Assembly: GCF_007677875.1 (NCBI RefSeq) | Contig: NZ_VEDO01000006.1 | Coordinates: 1-64,000 of the forward strand | Source: Variovorax boronicumulans | Lineage (GTDB): Bacteria; Pseudomonadota; Gammaproteobacteria; Burkholderiales; Burkholderiaceae_C | Direction: 5' to 3' | DNA: 64,000 nt | Shown here: one piece after another, positions 26,910-35,449 of the stretch | How the letters are laid out: each line of letters starts with the position of its first letter | Numbering within the stretch: position 1 is the first letter of the stretch | Translations under genes and position numbers: made by a program | Notes under the pieces: generated by a model | What the model was told of the DNA's origin: nothing | Databases searched by the model: none | What the model saw: only the letters and a program-made list of their open reading frames with translations

Positions 26910-27887
26910 ATGAACGACCTGACCCTGCCGACCTTCGACGACGTGGCCGCGGCCGCACGCCGCATCGAAGGCCATGCCCACCGCACGCCCGTGATGACCT
27001 CGCGCACTCTCAACGAAGCCATCGGCGCCGAGGTCTTCTTCAAGTGCGAGAACCTGCAGCGCATGGGCGCCTTCAAGTTCCGCGGCGGCTTCAATGCGCT
27101 GTCCAGGTTCGATGCGGCCCAGCGCCGCGCCGGCGTCGTGGCCTTCTCCTCGGGCAACCATGCCCAGGCCATCGCGCTGTCGGCCCGCATCCTGGGCATT
27201 CCCGCCACCATCGTGATGCCCAACGACGCGCCGGCCGTGAAGGTCGCCGCCACCAAGGGCTATGGCGCCACCGTCGTCAGCTACGACCGCTACACCGAGG
27301 ACCGCGAGCAGATCGGCCGCGACCTCGCACAGAAACACGGCCTCACGCTGATCCCGCCCTACGACCATCCCGACGTGATCGCCGGCCAGGGCACGGCCGC
27401 CAAGGAACTCATCGAAGAGGTCGGCCCGCTGGACGCCTTCTACGCGCCGCTGGGCGGCGGCGGCCTGCTGTCGGGCTCGGCGCTGGCGCTGCGCGCGCTG
27501 TCGCCCAGCACCCTCATCGTGGGCGTGGAACCCGAGGCCGGCAACGACGGCCAGCAGTCCTTCCGCAGCGGGAAGATCGTGCACATCGACGTGCCCAAGA
27601 CGATCGCCGATGGCGCGCAGACCCAGCACCTGGGCAACTACACCTTCGGCGTGATCCGGCGCGACGTGGACGACGTGCAGACCGCCAGCGACGCCGAGCT
27701 CGTGGACGCCATGGCCTTCGCCGCCGCGCGCATGAAGATCGTCGTCGAGCCCACCGGTTGCCTGGGCCTGGCCGCCGTGCGACGCGAGGCCAGCGCGCTT
27801 CGCGGCCAGCGCATCGGCGTGCTGCTGAGCGGCGGCAACGTGGACCTCGCGCGGCTGTGCGAACTGCTGGGGACGCAGGCCGCATGA
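26910..27887 (+). CDS. PLP-dependent threo-3-hydroxyaspartate ammonia-lyase / threonine dehydratase family
   Basis: Fold-type II PLP enzyme of 325 residues. The cofactor lysine lies in MGAFKFRGG (K56), the substrate loop is SSGNHAQAIA and the phosphate-binding glycine loop is PLGGGGLLSG (about 175-184). It lacks the C-terminal ACT regulatory domain of biosynthetic threonine dehydratase, so it is catabolic or serine-racemase-like. Homologues act on L-threo-3-hydroxyaspartate, or as BhcB on erythro-beta-hydroxyaspartate, giving iminosuccinate and then oxaloacetate plus ammonia. The next gene overlaps it by ATGA. Confidence 0.85.
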   Translation: MNDLTLPTFDDVAAAARRIEGHAHRTPVMTSRTLNEAIGAEVFFKCENLQRMGAFKFRGGFNALSRFDAAQRRAGVVAFSSGNHAQAIALSARILGIPATIVMPNDAPAVKVAATKGYGATVVSYDRYTEDREQIGRDLAQKHGLTLIPPYDHPDVIAGQGTAAKELIEEVGPLDAFYAPLGGGGLLSGSALALRALSPSTLIVGVEPEAGNDGQQSFRSGKIVHIDVPKTIADGAQTQHLGNYTFGVIRRDVDDVQTASDAELVDAMAFAAARMKIVVEPTGCLGLAAVRREASALRGQRIGVLLSGGNVDLARLCELLGTQAA

Positions 27888-29023
27888 ACGCCGCAGACCT
27901 CGCAGGGCTGGAAACCCCGCTGCTGCTGCTCGACGAAGCGCGCATGCAGCGCAACATCGCGCGCATGCAGCAGCGCATGGACGCGCTGGGCGTGCGCTTG
28001 CGTCCGCACGCCAAGACCAGCAAGTGCGTGGAGGTCGTGCAGCGCCAGATCGCGGCCGGCGCCCAGGGCATCACGGTCTCTACGCTCAAGGAGGCCGAGC
28101 AGTTTTTCGCCGCCGGCATCGACGACATCCTGTACGCCGTGGCCATCGTGCCCGCCAAGTTCGACCACGCGCTGCGCCTGGTGCGCGCGGGCTGCCGGCT
28201 CACGCTGCTGGTCGAATCGGTCGCGGCGGCCGAACAACTGGCCGCGCACGGCCGCGCCAACGGCCACCGCCACCGCGTGCTGATCGAAGTGGACACCGAC
28301 GGCCACCGCAGCGGCATCCCGCCCGAGGACGCGCGGCTGCTGGCCGTGGCCGCCGCCCTGGTGGACGATGGCGCCGAGCTCGCCGGCGTGCTGACCCATG
28401 CCGGCAGTTCCTACAGCCTGAACACCCCCGAAGCGCTGGAGGCCATGGCCGAGCAGGAGCGCGCCGGCTGCGTGCGCGCGGCCGAGCGCCTGCGCGCCGC
28501 CGGCCACGCCTGCCCCGTGGTCAGCGTGGGCTCCACGCCCACCGCGCTGCATGCGCGCCGGCTGGACGGCGTGACCGAGGTCCGTGCCGGCGTCTACGTG
28601 TTCTTCGACCTCGTGATGGCCGGTGTCGGCGTCTGCGGCGTGGACGAGATCGCGCTGTCGGTGCTGACCACCGTGATCGGCCACCGGCCTGAGGCCGGCT
28701 GGGTCATCACCGACGCGGGCTGGATGGCCATGAGCCGCGACCGCGGCACGTCCAGGCAGGGGCACGACCACGGCTACGGCCTCGTCGCCGACCTCCAGGG
28801 CCGGCCCATCGCCGAACTGGGCTTCGGCGAGGCCAACCAGGAGCACGGCGTGCTGCAGTGGAAGGGCGCGCCCGGCACCGACCTCGAGCAGCACTTTCCG
28901 CTCGGCAGCCAGCTGCGCATCGTGCCCAACCATGCCTGCGCGACCGGGGCGCAGCATGCGGCCTACCAGGTGCTGGCGGCAGACGGCAGGCTGGCCACCT
29001 GGCCGCGGTTCAGCGGCTGGTAG
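27884..29023 (+). CDS. D-threo-3-hydroxyaspartate dehydratase / BhcC-type aldolase family (PLP, metal)
   Basis: Fold-type III PLP enzyme of 379 residues: alanine-racemase-like barrel (PLP lysine K44 in RPHAKTSKC) plus a D-serine-dehydratase-like C-terminal domain with metal ligands H350 and C352 in PNHACAT. The family contains D-threonine aldolase, D-serine dehydratase, D-threo-3-hydroxyaspartate dehydratase (characterised in Delftia, 380 residues) and the beta-hydroxyaspartate aldolase BhcC. Length and motifs fit the Delftia enzyme well. It is coupled by ATGA to the preceding ammonia-lyase. Lyase versus aldolase activity cannot be decided by eye. Confidence 0.82.
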   Translation: MNAADLAGLETPLLLLDEARMQRNIARMQQRMDALGVRLRPHAKTSKCVEVVQRQIAAGAQGITVSTLKEAEQFFAAGIDDILYAVAIVPAKFDHALRLVRAGCRLTLLVESVAAAEQLAAHGRANGHRHRVLIEVDTDGHRSGIPPEDARLLAVAAALVDDGAELAGVLTHAGSSYSLNTPEALEAMAEQERAGCVRAAERLRAAGHACPVVSVGSTPTALHARRLDGVTEVRAGVYVFFDLVMAGVGVCGVDEIALSVLTTVIGHRPEAGWVITDAGWMAMSRDRGTSRQGHDHGYGLVADLQGRPIAELGFGEANQEHGVLQWKGAPGTDLEQHFPLGSQLRIVPNHACATGAQHAAYQVLAADGRLATWPRFSGW

Positions 29024-29115
29024 CCCCGCTGCGGGCCGGATTGTTCGAGGCGGCCCCACAATGGCGGCTCGACGGGCTGCGCCCCCGCCACGCAACCACA
29101 CCAGAAAGGACCACC

Positions 29116-29361
29116 ATGACGACCGTGCAGATCACCTTGCCCGATCAGCTCGCGCAGGAAGCACAGCGTGCCGGTCTGCTGTCACCTGCACGGCTGGAAA
29201 AGTGGTTGCGGGACCAGCTGGCAGACCAGCGCGTGGAGGAACTTTTCTCGGCGATGGACCGCATGGCCGGTGTCGATGAACCCGCTGCGATGGCCCCCGA
29301 GGATCTGGCCCGGGAGATCGCCACCATGCGCGCAGAGCGGGGCGCTGACAACGCACATTGA
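29116..29361 (+). CDS. Antitoxin of a type II toxin-antitoxin pair
   Basis: Small protein of 81 residues starting at the ATG at 29116, which follows a good ribosome site (AGAAAGGA). It begins MTTVQITLPDQLAQEAQRAG, a strand-helix start like ribbon-helix-helix antitoxins, followed by an acidic C-terminal half with many Met and Ala (AMAPEDLAREIATMRAERG). It sits 12 bases before a PIN-domain toxin gene, the classical order. The assignment rests mainly on this pairing. Confidence 0.7.
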   Translation: MTTVQITLPDQLAQEAQRAGLLSPARLEKWLRDQLADQRVEELFSAMDRMAGVDEPAAMAPEDLAREIATMRAERGADNAH

Positions 29362-29373
29362 CAAGGCCAGGCC

Positions 29374-29790
29374 ATGCGGCTGGTCCTGGACACCAATGTG
29401 GTCGCATCCGCGATCCTTTGGGGCGGCACACCCCGCATGGTCCTGCAGGCCGCGCGGGACAAGCGCGTGCGGCTGTTCACCAGCACGGCGCTGCTCGCAG
29501 AACTCACCGACATCCTTGGGCGGCGCAAGTTCGATCGGAAGATCGCCGCATCCGGCTTGACCGTCAACCAGATCGTAGACGGCTACGTGGCGCTGGCGAC
29601 GCCCGTACGGCCCGCGTCGACGCCGCGCATCGCGCCCGACCCGGACGATGACGTCGTCGTGGGCACGGCACTGGCCGCCCAGGCGGATGGCATCGTCACC
29701 GGCGACAAGGCCTTGCTGTCGGTCGCTGCGTACCAGGGCGTCCGGATCATCGGTGTGGCCGAGGCCCTGCAGCGGATCGGTGCCGCCTGA
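29374..29790 (+). CDS. PIN-domain toxin (putative endoribonuclease)
   Basis: Protein of 138 residues of the PIN_3/COG1569 branch. Acidic residues that form the metal site are seen at D6 (LVLDTNVVASA), E43 (LAELTDIL), the DPDDD cluster at 89-93, and D111 (VTGDKALL). All four positions are kept, so the nuclease is probably active. RNA targets are not known. It pairs with the antitoxin 12 bases upstream and is convergent with glutaminase. Confidence 0.82.
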   Translation: MRLVLDTNVVASAILWGGTPRMVLQAARDKRVRLFTSTALLAELTDILGRRKFDRKIAASGLTVNQIVDGYVALATPVRPASTPRIAPDPDDDVVVGTALAAQADGIVTGDKALLSVAAYQGVRIIGVAEALQRIGAA

Positions 29791-29810
29791 GGCAGCCGCA
29801 GCAGCGCCGC

Positions 29811-30743
29811 TCAAAACACCGACAAGCCGGTCCGCGCCACGAACATCTCCAGCGCCTGCCGCCCCAGCGCCGAATTACCGGTCGCGTCCAGCGCGGGCGA
29901 CCACACAGCCAGCGTGAGCCGGTCCGGCACCACGGCCACGATGCCGCCGCCCACGCCGCTCTTGCAGGGCAGGCCGATGCGGTAGGCGAACTCGCCCGCC
30001 GCGTCGTAGGTGCCACAGGTCAGCATCAGCGCGTTGATGCGGCGCGTCTGGCGCTCGGTGCAGACGGCGCGTCCCGCCCACAGCGGATGGTGGCCGTCGC
30101 GGCTCAGGTAGGCCGCGGCGCGCGCCAGCTGCAGGCAGCCCATGCGCAGCGCGCACTGGTGAAAGTACAGGTCCAGCACCTCTTCGACCGGGTTGTCGAG
30201 CTTGCCGAAGCTCTTCATGAAGTTGGCCAGCGCGAGGTTGCGGAAGCCCGTGGCGGCCTCGGAAGCCGCCACCTCCTCGTCGAAGGCGACCGGTTCGCCC
30301 GCGAGTGCCGCCATGAGCGCCAGCAGCTCGGCCTTGGCCTGGCTGCCGAACAGCGTGACCAGCCGATCGGCCACCGCGATGGCGCCGGCATTGATGAAGG
30401 GGTTGCGCGGCCGCCCCTGCTCGAACTCCAGCTGCACCAGCGAGTTGAAGGCGCTGCCCGAGGGCTCGCGGCCGATGCGCTCCCACAGCGCCTCGCCCAG
30501 GTGCTGCATGGCCAGGGTCAAGGTGAACACCTTGGAGATGCTTTGGATCGAGAACGGCACGGCGCCGTCGCCGGCCACGGCCTCCTGGCCGTCGGCCGTG
30601 ACCAGCGCCATGCCGAAGTGGCGCGCGTCGATGCGGGCCAGTGCCGGGATGTAGCTGGCGACATGGCCTTCGGCGCCACGGGAATCGGCCAGTGCCGCGA
30701 CGATCCCGTCCAGCACGGGCTGCAGCGGCGGGTGGGCGCTCAC
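29811..30743 (-). CDS. glsA: Glutaminase A
   Basis: Cytoplasmic serine-dependent glutaminase of 310 residues, converting glutamine to glutamate and ammonia. The beta-lactamase-like fold shows the S-x-x-K pair as S68 and K71 in FSIQSISKVF, then NPFINAGAI, and the late glycine loop KSGVGGGIVAVVP. The length matches bacterial GlsA/GlsB (about 308). Its ATG overlaps the stop of the small upstream gene by four bases. Confidence 0.95.
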   Translation of the reverse strand: MSAHPPLQPVLDGIVAALADSRGAEGHVASYIPALARIDARHFGMALVTADGQEAVAGDGAVPFSIQSISKVFTLTLAMQHLGEALWERIGREPSGSAFNSLVQLEFEQGRPRNPFINAGAIAVADRLVTLFGSQAKAELLALMAALAGEPVAFDEEVAASEAATGFRNLALANFMKSFGKLDNPVEEVLDLYFHQCALRMGCLQLARAAAYLSRDGHHPLWAGRAVCTERQTRRINALMLTCGTYDAAGEFAYRIGLPCKSGVGGGIVAVVPDRLTLAVWSPALDATGNSALGRQALEMFVARTGLSVF

Positions 30744-31033
30744 TGGTCTTCGTCGCGCAGTTCGTAGAGGCCGGGACGGTCGGTCTGCACGAACACGGGC
30801 TGCTCTTCCTCGTTGACGCGGGGGCCGATGGCCATGTTGTCGTCGGCCAGCGCGCTGAGCACGGCCGTGCCGTTGGCGAACGCATCGCCGTAGGTGGCGC
30901 AGCTCTCTTCGGCGGCCAGCAGCACCTCGAAGGGCTCGTCCTCTGCGAACCGCTCCAGGACGACCCAGCGGTATTCACCGCTGCGGTACTCCTGGACCGT
31001 CAGGGCCAGGGATCTGAGTGCGGGCAAAGGCAT
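30740..31033 (-). CDS. Small hypothetical protein coupled to glutaminase
   Basis: A 97-residue acidic, soluble protein (MPLPALRSLALTVQEYRSGEYRWVVLE...) with no signal peptide and no motif that I recognise. The body has the look of a small alpha/beta protein (FEVLLAAEESCATYGDAFANG). It overlaps glsA by four bases (ATGA) and so is translated with it, which suggests a linked role. Function unknown. Confidence 0.65.
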   Translation of the reverse strand: MPLPALRSLALTVQEYRSGEYRWVVLERFAEDEPFEVLLAAEESCATYGDAFANGTAVLSALADDNMAIGPRVNEEEQPVFVQTDRPGLYELRDEDQ

Positions 31034-31151
31034 GGAACGGGCTCCGTCGCTTGCGCGGTGAATGAACGCGGCTGGTGTGGGTGGGCTGATGCTAGCAAGT
31101 GCAGGACCGCGCCGCGCCCGGCACGGGAAAAAAATCTGCGGCAGCAGGGGC

Positions 31152-31358
31152 TCAACGCAGCGGCTTGAGCAGGTGGCGCAACCCGTTGTGGTCGATCTCC
31201 AGCATCAGCGCCGGCAGCCGGCCGAGCTCGCCTTTGGGAAAGCCTTCGCGCGCGAACCAGGCCAGGTAATTGCCGGGCAGGTCGGCGATCACGCGGCCCT
31301 TGTAGCGGCCAAAGGGCATGGCGAGTGTGGTCAGGCGTTGCAGGTCTTCGGGATGCAT
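31152..31358 (-). CDS. DUF3820-family small protein
   Basis: A 68-residue protein with the DUF3820 pattern: MPFGRYKGRVIADLPGNYLAWFAREGFPKGELGRLPALMLEI. This family is annotated as putative quorum-sensing-regulated virulence factor and resembles exonuclease-associated small domains, but its molecular function is unsettled. I use the ATG at 31358; another in-frame ATG lies 30 bases upstream. The gaps on each side (31034-31151 and 31389-31481) show nothing recognisable. Confidence 0.75.
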   Translation of the reverse strand: MHPEDLQRLTTLAMPFGRYKGRVIADLPGNYLAWFAREGFPKGELGRLPALMLEIDHNGLRHLLKPLR

Positions 31359-31481
31359 GGGAGCGGTCGCAGGCAGCGCAGGCGGCACCTTACTGCGCCC
31401 CGGCGCAAAGGCACACAGACGCTGGGGCCTTGCGTGCGCCCGCTGGTCCGACGGGCGTGGCTATAGTGTTTTTGAACTTCC

Positions 31482-34124
31482 ATGTCGAACTCCGCGAACA
31501 CCGCGCCGTCTCCTCCGCTCGCCGAGCAGGCCGGCCCGCGGCCGCCGGCGCCCTGGCTGCGCGACGCGCTGCAACGCTGGCAGCCCTGGGTGATCGGCGC
31601 CACCGCCGCCCTGCTGATCCTGCTGGTCGGCATCGCCTTGCACGGCCTGCTGCGCGAGGTGCGCTACGCCGAGATCATGCATGCCGTGCACGGCACGCCG
31701 CCGCTGCAGGTGCTGCTGGGCCTGGCGTTCACCGCCGCGAGCTACCTCGCCCTGTCGGGGTACGACGCTTCGGCGCTGGCCTACGCTCAGGCCAGGGTCG
31801 CGCGCGGCATGCTGCTGCTGACCTCCTTCGTGGCCTATGCGCTGGGCAACACCATCGGCCTCGGCACGCTGACCGGCGGTGCGGTGCGCATGCGCCTGTT
31901 CGCCGCTGCCGGCGTGGAGCCGGCCAGGATCGCCCAGGTCGTGGCCTTCAATGCGAGTGCCTTCCTTCTCGGCATGTCGGTGTTCGGTGCGCTTGCACTG
32001 TTGTGGGGCGCGCCCGACGTGGCGCGGTTGCTGCACATTCCGGCCGGGGTGCTGCGCGGGGCGGCCGCGGTGCTCCTGGGCGGCGTGGCCGCGCTGCTGT
32101 GGCTGTGCGGGCGCCAGCGCGTGCTGCGGATCGCGGGCCGCTGGACACTGCGCCTTCCGCCGCTCGGTCTCGCCCTGCGCCAGCTGGCGATCTCGGCCGT
32201 GGAACTGGGCGCCTCGGCGCTGGCGCTGTGGGTGCTGCTGCCCACGTCGGACCTGCCCCTGCCCACCTTCCTGGCCTTCTACGCGATCGCCATCAGCGCC
32301 AGCCTGCTGAGCCATGTGCCGGGTGGCATCGGCGTGTTCGAGGCCGTGATGCTGCTGGCCAGCGGCCCCTACCTGCCGACCGAGACCATGCTCGGTGCGC
32401 TGCTGCTGTACCGCGCGCTGTACTACGTGCTGCCGCTGGTGCTGGCCACGGCGCTGCTGGCCGGCTTCGAGCTGCGCGCCGGCGTGGGCGCGCAGGTCGG
32501 CCGGGCCGCGGCGCCCGCCGTGCGCGCCGCCGCGCGGCTGGGCCCGCGGCTGCTGGCCGCGCTCACGCTCGTGGCCGGCCTGTGGCTGCTGGTTTCGGGC
32601 GTCACGCCGTTCACCGAGGACAGCCAGCTGCTGCTGGAATCGCTGAACGTGCCACTGCCGCTGGTGGAGACCGCGCACTTCCTGGGCAGCGTGGCGGGCC
32701 TGGGCCTGCTGCTGGTGGCGCGCGGGCTGCTGCACCGGCTCGACGCGGCGTGGTGGGCCGCGCTGGCGCTGTCCATCGTGGCCGGGCTGCTGGCCCTGCC
32801 CAAGGGCATCGCCTGGGGCGAGGCCGCGCTGCTGTCGGTGCTGGCCGTGCTGCTGGTGGCCTCGCGCCGGCAGTTCGACCGGCCCTCCTCGCTGTTCGCG
32901 CAGCGGCTGGAGCCGGGCTGGCTGCTGGCCGTGGGCGGCGTGCTGGCGGCCTGCGTCTGGATCCTGTTCTTCGCCTACCAGGAGGTGGCCTACAGCAACC
33001 GCCTGTGGTGGCAGTTTGAGCTCGATGCGCAGGCGCCGCGCTCGCTGCGCGCGCTGCTGGGCGTGGCGCTGGGCGCGCTGGCCATCGGTCTGTGGCAGCT
33101 CATGCGCCCCCCGGCCGGCGCGGTGGCGCCGCCCACGCGCGAGGAGATCGAGCGCGCCGCCGCCATCGTGCGCGCCAGCCCCAGCGCGGCCGGCTGCTTC
33201 GCGCTGGTCGGCGACAAGAACCTGATGTTCTCGCCGTCGGGCAAGAGCTTCATCATGTACGGCAAACAGGGCCGCTCCTGGGTCGCGCTGTTCGGCCCCA
33301 TCGGCGAGCGCCGGGAGTGGGCCGACCTGGTCTGGCGCTTCATCGAGCATGCCAACGCGCATGGCGGGCGGCCGGCCTTCTACCAGGTGCGCCCGTCCAT
33401 GCTCCCGCTGTTCCTGGACTGCGGCCTGCAGGCCTTCAAGCTCGGCGAGTACGCCCACGTGCCGCTGCCCGAGTTCAACCTCAAGGGCGCCAAGCGCGCC
33501 AACCTGCGCTCGGGCGTGAACCGCGGCGAGCGCGAGGGCCTGATGTTCGAGGTGGTGCCGGCCGAGGGCGTGCCGCCGCTGCTGGCCGAGTTGCGCGCCG
33601 TCTCCGACGCCTGGCTGCGCAAGCAGAGCGCGCGCGAGAAGAACTTCTCCGTGGGCCGCTTCGACGAGGCCTACCTCGCCCGCCTGCCCGTGGCCGTGGT
33701 GCGGCGCGAGGGCCGGATCATCGCCTTCGCCAACCTGCTGGTAACGGGCCAGAAGGAAGAGGCCAGCATCGACCTCATGCGCTACCTGCCCGACGCCCCG
33801 CCCGGCACCATGGACTACCTCTTCGCCAAGACCATGCTGCACCTGCAGGCCGAGGGTTACCAGCGCTTCGGCCTGGGCATGGCGCCCATGGCCGGCATGG
33901 CCGAGCGCCGGCAGGCGCCGCGCTGGCAGCGCATCGGCCGGCTGCTGTTCGAGCATGGCGAGCGTTTCTACAACTTCCGCGGCCTGCACAGCTTCAAGGA
34001 CAAGTTCGAACCCGTGTGGGACGCCCGCTACCTGGCCGCGCCGGGCGGGCTGGAGCCCGTGCTGGTGCTGGCCGATGTCGCCACGCTGATCGGCGGTGGC
34101 GTGAAAGGCGTGGTCTCCAAATGA
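31482..34124 (+). CDS. mprF: Bifunctional lysylphosphatidylglycerol synthase/flippase MprF
   Basis: Large inner-membrane protein of 880 residues. About residues 25-540 hold a long run of membrane helices (flippase domain), and about 555-870 form the soluble DUF2156 aminoacyl-tRNA-dependent transferase domain (GKSFIMYGKQGRSWVALFGPIG; later NLRSGVNRGEREGLMFEVV). The enzyme transfers an aminoacyl group, usually lysine, to phosphatidylglycerol and flips the product, making the membrane less negative and more tolerant of cationic peptides and acid. It is coupled by ATGA to an AcvB/VirJ gene. Confidence 0.92.
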   Translation: MSNSANTAPSPPLAEQAGPRPPAPWLRDALQRWQPWVIGATAALLILLVGIALHGLLREVRYAEIMHAVHGTPPLQVLLGLAFTAASYLALSGYDASALAYAQARVARGMLLLTSFVAYALGNTIGLGTLTGGAVRMRLFAAAGVEPARIAQVVAFNASAFLLGMSVFGALALLWGAPDVARLLHIPAGVLRGAAAVLLGGVAALLWLCGRQRVLRIAGRWTLRLPPLGLALRQLAISAVELGASALALWVLLPTSDLPLPTFLAFYAIAISASLLSHVPGGIGVFEAVMLLASGPYLPTETMLGALLLYRALYYVLPLVLATALLAGFELRAGVGAQVGRAAAPAVRAAARLGPRLLAALTLVAGLWLLVSGVTPFTEDSQLLLESLNVPLPLVETAHFLGSVAGLGLLLVARGLLHRLDAAWWAALALSIVAGLLALPKGIAWGEAALLSVLAVLLVASRRQFDRPSSLFAQRLEPGWLLAVGGVLAACVWILFFAYQEVAYSNRLWWQFELDAQAPRSLRALLGVALGALAIGLWQLMRPPAGAVAPPTREEIERAAAIVRASPSAAGCFALVGDKNLMFSPSGKSFIMYGKQGRSWVALFGPIGERREWADLVWRFIEHANAHGGRPAFYQVRPSMLPLFLDCGLQAFKLGEYAHVPLPEFNLKGAKRANLRSGVNRGEREGLMFEVVPAEGVPPLLAELRAVSDAWLRKQSAREKNFSVGRFDEAYLARLPVAVVRREGRIIAFANLLVTGQKEEASIDLMRYLPDAPPGTMDYLFAKTMLHLQAEGYQRFGLGMAPMAGMAERRQAPRWQRIGRLLFEHGERFYNFRGLHSFKDKFEPVWDARYLAAPGGLEPVLVLADVATLIGGGVKGVVSK

Positions 34125-35446
34125 AGACGGCATGGACGCTGGCCTTGCTTGCCTGCGGCACGGCACTGGCGCAGCAGCCGCCCGTGCAAAGCATCAGCCA
34201 CGGCCAGTTCGAGCGCGTGCAGGTGCATGCGCCCAGCGGGCCGGTGCGCCAGTTCGCCCTGCTGATGGTCGAAGGCAGTACGCCCTCGACCCAGGAACAG
34301 GCCATGCGCAACCGCCTGCTGGCCGGTGGCGCGATGGTGGCCGAGGTCTCGATGGCGGCCTACCAGGCCAAGGTGCGCGCGCAGAAAGAGAAGTGTGGCT
34401 ACGCGGGCGGCGACTTCGAGAACCTGGCGCGCCACATCCAGGCCATGCTCAAGCTGCCGGCCTACTTCGAGAGCACCGTGGTCGGCGCGGGCGACTACGC
34501 GGCCTACGCCTATGGCCTGGTCGCGCAGGCGCCCGCCGGCTCCTTCGGCGCGCTGCTGACGGCGGGCTTCTGTCCGCGGCTCGTGGTGCAGCCGCCGCTG
34601 TGCGCGGTCAACAAGCTCAGCTGGCGGTCCGGTCAGGGCCGATCCGTGGACATGGCGCCCGTGGCCCTCGGCATCCCGTGGATGGCCGCGCCAGGCGCCA
34701 CCCCAGCCGCCTGCGATGCGGGCGCGGCCCAGGCCTTCGTCGCCCAGGTGCCGCAGGCGCAGACGCAACCCAGCTTCGACGCCGCCGCGGCCGCCCTCGC
34801 GGCGCAGCGCCCGGCGCTCGAGGCCGCGCCCGCGCAGCTGGCCGATCTGCCCGTGGTGGAAGTGCCGACCCAGGCGGCCGGCAAGCGCTTCGCCGTGCTG
34901 CTGTCGGGCGACGGCGGCTGGGCCGGCATCGACAAGGACATCGCCGCCGCGCTCGCGCGCCAGGGCGTGCCCGTGGCCGGCTTCGACTCGCTGCGCTACT
35001 TCTGGAGCAAGCGCACGCCCGAGGGCCTCGCGGCCGACCTGGACCGGCTGGTGCGCTACTACGCCGCGCGCTGGCAGCGCAGCGAGGTGATCCTGATCGG
35101 CTTCTCGCAGGGCGCCGACGTGCTGCCCTTCGCACTGAACCGCCTGCCCGAGCGCACGCGGGCGGCCGTGCGCCTGTCGGTGCTGCTGGCCCCGGCCGAG
35201 AAGGCCTCGTTCGAGTTCCACGTCAGCAACTGGCTGGGACCCAGCGGCGACAAGCCCGTGCTGCCCGAGGCACAGAGGCTGGACGCCGCGCGCACCCTGT
35301 GCGTGCACGGCAGCGAGGAGAAGCGCTCGCTCTGCCCGCAGCTCTCGCCCGCGCAGGCCCAGGTGGTCACGATCAAGGGCAACCACCACTTCGACGGCGA
35401 TTACGCGGGCCTGGCGCACCGCATCCTGCGCACGGCCGGGCCCTGA
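34121..35446 (+). CDS. AcvB/VirJ-family periplasmic lysyl-phosphatidylglycerol hydrolase
   Basis: Secreted alpha/beta hydrolase of 441 residues with a Sec signal peptide (TLALLACGTALAQQ). The C-terminal VirJ domain (about residues 250-440) has LLSGDGGWAGIDKDIAAALA, the nucleophile elbow GFSQGAD (S329) and a late histidine in KGNHHFDGDY. The N-terminal half is the AcvB extension. In Agrobacterium AcvB removes lysine from lysyl-PG and is encoded beside lpiA, the MprF homologue. The ATGA overlap with mprF repeats that arrangement. Confidence 0.87.
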   Translation: MKTAWTLALLACGTALAQQPPVQSISHGQFERVQVHAPSGPVRQFALLMVEGSTPSTQEQAMRNRLLAGGAMVAEVSMAAYQAKVRAQKEKCGYAGGDFENLARHIQAMLKLPAYFESTVVGAGDYAAYAYGLVAQAPAGSFGALLTAGFCPRLVVQPPLCAVNKLSWRSGQGRSVDMAPVALGIPWMAAPGATPAACDAGAAQAFVAQVPQAQTQPSFDAAAAALAAQRPALEAAPAQLADLPVVEVPTQAAGKRFAVLLSGDGGWAGIDKDIAAALARQGVPVAGFDSLRYFWSKRTPEGLAADLDRLVRYYAARWQRSEVILIGFSQGADVLPFALNRLPERTRAAVRLSVLLAPAEKASFEFHVSNWLGPSGDKPVLPEAQRLDAARTLCVHGSEEKRSLCPQLSPAQAQVVTIKGNHHFDGDYAGLAHRILRTAGP

Positions 35447-35449
35447 CCC

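Noticed and set aside
25922-29023. Complete beta-hydroxyaspartate cycle
   Set aside because: No aspartate-glyoxylate aminotransferase (BhcA) gene lies in or beside the operon, and the regulator is of a different family. Only a partial resemblance is claimed.
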